Below, piece after piece: positions 57,805 through 64,000 of a stretch of 64,000 bases of DNA. The notes under the pieces are model-generated. The model ran no database searches, was not told the origin of the DNA, and saw only the letters and a list, made by a program, of their open reading frames with translations. Source of the DNA: Cepaea nemoralis (taxonomy: Eukaryota; Mollusca; Gastropoda; Stylommatophora; Helicidae); assembly GCA_014155875.1 (NCBI GenBank), contig JACEFZ010005129.1, positions 291,334 to 355,333 on the forward strand. Reading direction: 5' to 3'. A program made the translations under genes and the position numbers. Position 1 is the first letter of the stretch; each line of letters starts with the position of its first letter.

Positions 57805-58455
57805 TGGGAAGAAGGAAATACCACAATGTGATATATGAGTAAAGGGGCATATTCTTAAGCAAGCGAATCGATACAGTCATCTCGGTACAGTCATAATATC
57901 TGATGGGAGATGCCTTGAAGAGATAAGACAAGAATTGCCATTGCGAAGGTAGCCTTTTGCAAGATGAAAGACATACTGCCCAATAAAAAGATATAAATTG
58001 AAACAAGAAAAAGATTGTTGAAGTGCTACATAGACCCTATACTTTTGTTTGGATGTGACGCGTGGACAATAAGCAGTCAAGCTGAAAAACATCTGATGGC
58101 TGCGGGAATGTGATTTCTGGGGAAAATGCAAAGAATACCCTGGACAGACAGAAAAACCAATGAACAAGTCCTTTAAGAAACAAGTGAATGTCGTAAACTG
58201 ATTAGAGTCATTAGACGTAGACAGTTCACATATTTTGGGCATGTTATGAGAAGAAATTATTTGGAGAACTTGGTGACAACTGGCAAGATCGAAGGGTAGA
58301 TACCAAGGGGAAGACCGAGAAGTAAATACATGGATGGCTTGGCCACGTGGCATGGTCGAGACAGGAATGCGGAGCTGATCCTCGACTCTGGTGATCGACT
58401 GAGATGGCAGAACATGACTGCCGACGCTTATCGGCATGTCACATGATGGATGGAT
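57805..58455 (+). pseudogene. LINE-D, right of nested LINE-B
   Basis: It continues the RT thumb in broken frames (KLLKCYIDPILLFGC-like at 58015) and the tail blocks (GRPRSKYMDGLATWHGRDRN-like at 58310, then MTADAYRHVT). It ends in gatggatgg. Several stops are present. Confidence 0.85.
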
Positions 58456-58534
58456 ATGATGTGTATGATTGTTATACAATACCAGGGTAAAGTTTTGCTG
58501 TACTGTTATTATGAGTAGCTTTTCTAATGTATAA

Positions 58535-58774
58535 AATGTTTTGCATATCCTTTACAGGACATCGCTGTCAACATCAGCATCTTTCAGCTGTATGTTGATT
58601 TCTTGGCAAGATTACGCTCAGTAGTTTGCCATTGTTTCTGAGCGGCCGGCTCAGTTATCCCGCAAGTCACCAGCGGGGGTCGAACCGCTCCCAGCACTTG
58701 CCCGCTCCGAGACTCTGCGTGATAAACGGGATTACGGAGAAAGTGTTGTAACCCCTCGGCCAGAGAGACCGGCT
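58535..58774 (-). mobile_element. SINE-1 copy with target duplication
   Basis: Flanks tttctaatgtataa at 58521-58534 and 58775-58788. The minus-strand B box GGTTCGACCCC (58677-58687) fits the polymerase III consensus. The core and the 3' hairpin with GTAA loop are intact. This copy shows the promoter best. Confidence 0.92.
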
Positions 58775-58859
58775 TTCTAATGTATAATGATCAAAAATAA
58801 AATGAAAAAATAAAACACCAAAAAAATATCAAAAAAAAAAACAACAACCCAACGTTATT

Positions 58860-59147
58860 GCAATTTCAATCGCAAATTTATACCAACGGTGCATTGACGA
58901 TGCTGATTCGCCGACTGAAGTTAGTTCTGGCGTTGCCGGTCCGTAAGAACATGACCTCTGCAGGGTCTTCTATACCAAATATCAGCGTCGTGTAGCCGGT
59001 TCATGACTGTTTGATCTCAAATTCGACGAGTTCCTGGCATTGACTGGACTGTGGAGGACGCAAATGCAAATCGATTTGTACGGTAACGCAGTCGTATGAA
59101 GCGGTCTTTGGCAGCAGTTGTGATTCTAGGTCTTCCACTGTGCGGCC
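58860..59147 (-). pseudogene. Tc1-like transposase fragment
   Basis: In one minus-strand frame the sequence reads GRPRITTAAKDRFIRLRYRT, then NRFAFASSTVQSMPGTRRI, DQTVMNRLHDADI and a GHVLTDRQRQNRL-like end. This is the GRPR linker and second helix-turn-helix of a Tc1 transposase. The catalytic domain is absent. It is fused directly to a LINE-C fragment at 59147. Confidence 0.75.
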
Positions 59148-61172
59148 AATCTTCTTTAGTGCCTTGAACAGACCCTCACGACTGACCAAATCAAATGCCT
59201 TTGTGAGGTCGATGAAGGCAAAAAACAGTGGTTGATTCTGTTCACGGCATTTTCCTTGCGTCTGTCGCAATGAGAATATCATATCAATGGCAGACCGGTT
59301 CTGTCGAAAGCCACACTGTGATTCGGGGTAGACTTGATCTCCTAGGACTTGAAGTCTGCGCAGAAAAATTCTGGCAAATACTTTTCCAACAATACACAGA
59401 AGTGAGATACCCCTATAATTGTTGCAGTCGCTCCGATCGCCCTTGTTCTTGTACAGTGTTATGATGCTTGAATCTTTGAAATCCTGTGGGACTTGTCCTC
59501 GCCAGCATAGCTCTATTAGCTGTTGGATCTGTAGAGTGAGTGTGTCTTGCCCACTCATGATAACCTCTATTGGAATCCCATCCTTACCTGGAGCGTTGCC
59601 AGATGCAAGTTCATTTATAGCACACTTAACTTCTGTTATGGTGGGAAGTGTGTCCAGGTGGTCAAGAGTTGGTAGACCCTCTATGGCGTTGAGGGCATCA
59701 TCCGCTAGTTTGGTCTCAATTGAGTAAAAATCCAAATAGTGCTCTACCCATCTGTCCATCTGCTGTTTCTTATAAATTATGATTTCTCCAGTCAAGGTTT
59801 TCAATGGTGCACTTCTTTTGATCACTGGACCACAGGCTTTCTTTATTCTTCATACATGCTTCTGATGTTTCCCTTATCACTTGCGATTTGAATGGACTCA
59901 CATAACATGATCCAATAATCATTTGCACACTGCCTGGCAGCCTTTTGCACATCATTCCTAGCTTGCTTTAGCTCACTCAAAGTGTTATGCGTTGGTCTTT
60001 CCTTGTTTCTTAAGAGAGTTATCTTCTTCTTATCAATCAAGTGCTGCAGAGTTTGGCTGTTTGCAGCAATCCAGGCCTGCAGCTTATGATCCACAGTGCC
60101 GTAAACCCCTACGGCAGTTTTATAAAGAGTATCCTTAAGTTGACCCCACTTTTCATTTACTGTACAATTTTCTGGTGTTTCAGTGAAAGCGCCTTCAAGT
60201 TGCTGTTGAAACTGAAAGCACTTTTCAGGATCGTGAGTGTTAATAATATTAATCCTGGGGCTAGCTTTGTGATTAGTTTTGTAGATTCTCTTTGGTCTCA
60301 TTCTAACCCTTGCAACAACCAAAGAGTGATCCGTATCACAGTCAGCACTGTTGTAACTTCGAGTCAATGATATATGGTTCAGCTGTTGTCTCCGTGTGAT
60401 GATGAAGTCCAGCCGGTGCCAATTGCCGGATCTTGGATGTTTCCGTGTGACCTTATGCATCTCTTTTGTTTTAAAAGAAGAAGTTTGTAATGCATAGTTC
60501 ATTACTGGTGCAAGGCTCCAGCAGCCTTTGCCCATTTTCATTCATGCGACCAATGTTGTATTTTCCAAGGCACACTGGCCATGAACTCGAGTCCTTGCCC
60601 ACACGAGCATTGAAATCACCGAGCATATAAATGTAGTAAGATTTTGGAACTGCCTTGATCACGGAGTCTAACTTCCCATAGAACGAATCCTTCACATCAT
60701 CAGAGGAATCGAGTGTCGGTGCATATGCGGTAATAATGGTGGCAAAACAATAAGAGGTTGCCAAGCGCAGGGATAATAGTCTTTCACTTCCTCTTGCTAA
60801 CATTTCAATCATTCTTAGTGGCGAATTCTTCACTGCAAAGCCCACACCGTGTTGGCTTTTTTTCTGCCTGCCCTCTACTCTTCGAAAAAAAGGTGTAATT
60901 GTTTTCCCTGAGTGACCCTTCCTCGGCGAGGCGAGTCTCCTGCAGGCCAGCAATATCAATGTTAAGATGATTGAGTTCGGCATCAATCACAGCCGTTTTT
61001 CTCACATCGTTAATATTGGTCAAGTCTGTGGAAAATCCTGGACACATGGTTCTCACGTTCCAGGTTGCAAGCCGTAGCTTGAGGTTTCTATTTTTGTTTT
61101 TATTAGTACATGGTTCATTGGTTTTACAGCCTGCGATTCAGATTTTGTCCTAGCCCCAAGTACCCATTGAAG
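59148..61172 (-). pseudogene. LINE-C copy, endonuclease and first half of RT
   Basis: Minus-strand frames in order: LATWNVRTMCPGFSTDLTNI (61075), VGFAVKNSPLRMIEML, YMLGDFNARVGKDSSSWPV (60630), a frame change, NWHRLDFIITRRQQLNHISL, YGTVDHKLQAWIAANSQTL, ITEVKCAINELASGNAPGKD (59645), YKNKGDRSDCNNYRGISLL and FFAFIDLTKAFDLVSREGLF (59220). It stops inside the palm at the Tc1 junction, before FADD. It has fewer lesions than the copy at 33571-36798 (about four frame changes). 5' truncation is at 61172. Confidence 0.88.
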
Positions 61173-62215
61173 CAGACTTATGGTGGATATGCTTGCAGAT
61201 CTACAAATTGATGGGAAAGACATTATACTTATAAACAAACATATATTGGAAATAACAAGCTGCAATAAGGATTGATAATGAAGTGGGACAGTATCAGCCA
61301 ATTAAGAGAGGTGTTAGGCAGGGATGTGTGATGTCTCCAGATCTTTTTTCCCTATACAGTGAAAATATTTTCAGAAATGTAGAGGATATAAATGGAATCA
61401 GCATTGGAGGACGAAACATCAATAACATTAGATATGCAGATGATACAGTATTAATTGCAGACAATGCGCAGGACCTGCAACAATTAGTAGATGCGGTTGT
61501 TGTACACAGTTTGCAACTGGGGTTAGAATTAAATTGTAAAAAGATTCAGGTTATGGTCGTCACTAGGAAGAAAGAAGTCCCACAATGGAATATACAAGTA
61601 AATGGAAATATTCTTCAACAAGTGAATCGGTACAACTATCTTGGAACAGTCATAACTTCTGATGGGAGATGCCTTGAAGAGATTAGAACAAGAATCGCCA
61701 TGGCGAAAGTAGCCTTTAGCAAGATGAAAAACATTCTGACCAATAAAAAGATGTCAATTGAAACGTGAAAAAGTGTGTTAAGGGGATACATAGAGCCTGT
61801 TCTTTTGTATGGATGTGAAACTTGGACAATGAGCAGTCAAGCTCAAAAGCATCTGATGGCTGCAGAAATTTGGTTTCTGAGGAAAATGCAAAAAATACCA
61901 TGGACAGACAGAAAAACCAATGACCAAGTACTACAGGAGACAAATGAACATCGTAAACTGATTAGAGAAATTAGACGCAAACAGTCAAAGTTTTTTGGAC
62001 ATGTTATGAGAAGAAATGGATTGGAGAACTTAGGTGACAACTGGCAAGATCGAAGGGAACAGACCAAGAGGAAGACGAGAGGAAAATACCTGGATGGCTT
62101 GGCCACATTGCATGGACGAGACAGGAACACAGAGCTGATCCACGACACTGGTGATCGAGTGAAATGACGAGTCATGACCGCCCACGCTTTCCGGCATGGC
62201 ACATGATTGATTGAG
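61173..62215 (+). pseudogene. LINE-D reverse transcriptase and C-terminus
   Basis: LADLQIDGKDIILINKHI, then (61283-61768) IKRGVRQGCVMSPDLFSLYS, IRYADDTVLIADNAQD with YADD at 61433-61444, YNYLGTVITSDGRCLEEIR. After one stop at 61766 comes the thumb and tail (EPVLLYGCETWTMSSQAQKH; KRKTRGKYLDGLATLHGRDR). The tail is gattgattgag. It starts exactly where the oppositely oriented LINE-C ends. Confidence 0.9.
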
Positions 62216-62216
62216 A

Positions 62217-64000
62217 TTACATCCTTATTAGCAGAAGCTTTCGAAATGCGTTAACAGTCGTAAGAGTTCCCAGTGCAGACTGTTACAGTGATCACAGATT
62301 AATTATAGTCACATTGAGGGTAAAGTTAAAGAAAGTCAAGAATGCAACACAAAACACTAAATATTATTTGTGGAAATTCGAATTGAAAACTGACAAAGAA
62401 ATACAAGATAATTTTAACATAGAAGTACAGAACAAATTTGATATATTGTCTGATCTTGAGATATTCAAGATGTGGATGATCAATGAGAGATTTTGAAGAA
62501 TTCATTCAGTATGTCTGCAGAAAAAAAAAATATTCCAAATATGAAGAAAATGGGTGGTAAGACATAGATGACTGAGGAAATATTACAAGTAATGGAAACA
62601 CGAAGACAGAAGCAAAATATTCCTACCAAATATGAAGAAATTCACATAAAAGTCAGAACATTATGTAAGGCTACAAAAGAAGCAAGACTCAAGAAAAATT
62701 GCATAGACATTGAAAAACAACACAAAAGTAAAAATTCCAAACTAATGCAAAAAATGAATTCAGGAGCTTACTAATTAAAGAACACGTACATCACCAGGCT
62801 GCCTAGTGATAAAAGATAGAAAAATAATATTAGAAAAAGATCAGATTTTACATGTATGGACAGGTTATGTTAAAATATTTGATAATTATAATAGAGAAGA
62901 ACAGTCATTACTGTCATGTCATTTACTGCCAATATAGTATCTTGTGGTGTATGGCAGAGGGGTCTTTGAGCCTGAGGAATTAAGGCCGCCTGGCTAGTGC
63001 AGTCGCGACGAACTGTGCAGGTTAGGACAGAAAAAAATCCCACACCTTACCGAGGGATCGAACAGGGTCTCCCGAATGAGAGTCCGGCGTTTTAGCCACT
63101 CATTCAGCCGCTCCACTAGAGGAGGAGGACAAGAAGAATACATGCGAGAAGAACAGTATGATATCCAAAATAATAATGAAGGACCATCCATTTTGAAGAT
63201 GCAGGTTCAGAATGCTCTTAACCATATGAGCAATGGCAAGACCATGGTTTCAGACAGCATCACAACAGAAATGATTAATGCTTTAGAAGAATATGGGATA
63301 GATAAAGTTACCAGACTGCTGAATACACTATATGATACAGGAGATATACCTCATTAATAATGTAATAATGTATTTATTGCAATCCCAAATAAATCAGGAG
63401 CCTTGGAAGGTGATAAACATCTAACAATTAGTATAATGAGTCACATTACGACGATTTTGCTAAGAATTGTCATGCAAAGAGTTAGGAAGAAATTACAACC
63501 TGAAATATGAGAAGAACAATGTGGGTACGCAGAAGGCAAGGGTACAGTAAATGATGTGTATATACTGAGAACAGTAACTGAATGTTTTATAAAAGTAAAA
63601 AAAGATCTACACCTTTGCAATTTTGACTTTACAAAGACTTTAGATAAATTGAGACATGTCGACATGATAAGGATGCTTGCAGATCTACCAATTCATGGAA
63701 ATGACATTAGACTTGTAAAAAACATATATAGGAAACACAAATAAGAATTGAAAATGAAATAGCTCAATATCAGCCCATTAAGAGAGGTGTGGTGTCTCCA
63801 GATCTTTTTTTCCATGTACAGTGAAAATAGTTTCAGAAATATAGAAGATATGGACGGAATCAACATTGGGGGACAATACATCAATAATATTAGATATGCA
63901 GATGATACAGTCTTGATTGCAGACAATGAACAGGACCTGCAGAATTTAGTAGATGCGGTTTGTGCGATACGCGGAAGAATAGGGGAAAAGATCGGGTTTG
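62217..64000 (+). pseudogene. Second LINE-D copy, split by a SINE and cut by window end
   Basis: The end of endonuclease (DCYSDHRLIIVTLRVKLKKV, 62280), the linker (QNIPTKYEEIHIKVRTLC), the RT fingers (LNHMSNGKTMVSDSITTEMI, 63215), the palm (FDFTKTLDKLRHVDMIRML, 63625) and YADD near 63896-63907. Stops and frame changes are frequent. SINE-3 interrupts it before the fingers. It was more complete on the 5' side than other LINE-D copies here. Confidence 0.85.
62940..63120 (-). mobile_element. tRNA-derived SINE-3 inside LINE-D
   Basis: On the minus strand, GAGTGGCTAAAACGCCGGACTC (A-box side) and TGTTCGATCCC (B box, 63054-63064) form a tRNA-like head, followed by aaggtgtgggattttttt and an unrelated body. 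It is distinct from SINE-1 and SINE-2. The LINE-D frame resumes on the right at about 63122; the exact edges are uncertain. Confidence 0.75.

Overview
This is a eukaryotic, animal genome window. There are no operons, ribosome binding sites or CRISPR arrays. It is AT-rich, full of (TA)n microsatellites, and built almost wholly from layered transposable elements. The only host-type gene recognised is one exon of a class A GPCR (9721-10320). Its TM6-TM7 wording resembles the chemosensory receptor expansion of heterobranch gastropods. Together with the retroelement mix, this suggests a mollusc, probably a sea slug or snail. That is an inference.

The centrepiece is a complete 8.45 kb Ty3/gypsy-class LTR retrotransposon on the minus strand (37540-45986). 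It has two 510-bp TG...CA repeats that look identical by eye, a 5-bp target duplication (gacgt), Gag-protease, and a pol whose integrase lies BEFORE reverse transcriptase/RNase H. That copia-like order in a gypsy-type element is the hallmark of the Gmr1-like group. A decayed relative on the plus strand (12927-15170) keeps the same order. A third relative (1-1499, plus strand) is cut by the window edge but shows the same long 3' non-coding region, polypurine tract and LTR. That shared 3' region holds a run of four RNA hairpins whose stems are kept by compensatory changes between copies, and this is the most novel-looking signal in the window.

Layout: 1-1.5 kb LTR element end; 3.2-8 kb fragments of an uncharacterised multi-copy protein family, LINE-B and an hAT transposon; 8.6-10.6 kb LINE-C tail, SINE and GPCR exon; 11-16.4 kb (TTAG)n array, fossil Gmr1-like element, LINE reverse transcriptase, SINE; 18.4-21.8 kb LINE tail and mariner derivatives; 22-26.2 kb LINE-A (EN-RT-RNase H) nested in a related LINE; 28.8-32.1 kb a long-ORF LINE-A copy set between (TA)n tracts; 33.5-36.8 kb nearly full-length but broken LINE-C; 37-46.2 kb the Gmr1-like element inside an RTE-type LINE; 46.2-52.2 kb mariner, SINEs, LINE and hAT remnants; 52.2-56.1 kb mostly unassigned; 56.1-64 kb RTE-type LINEs, LINE-B, SINEs, LINE-C joined to a Tc1 fragment.

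Four LINE families can be separated by domains and 3' tails. LINE-A (RNase H; CTAA-type tail) and LINE-B (RNase H; CTCAA-type tail) look I/Nimb-like. LINE-C has a C-terminal C2H2 finger and a 3' hairpin. LINE-D is RTE-like with GATG/GATT tails. They supply the nested-insertion history, several steps of which are dated by clear target duplications. LINE letters are local labels, not database names. Boundaries come from reading by eye and comparing copies within the window.
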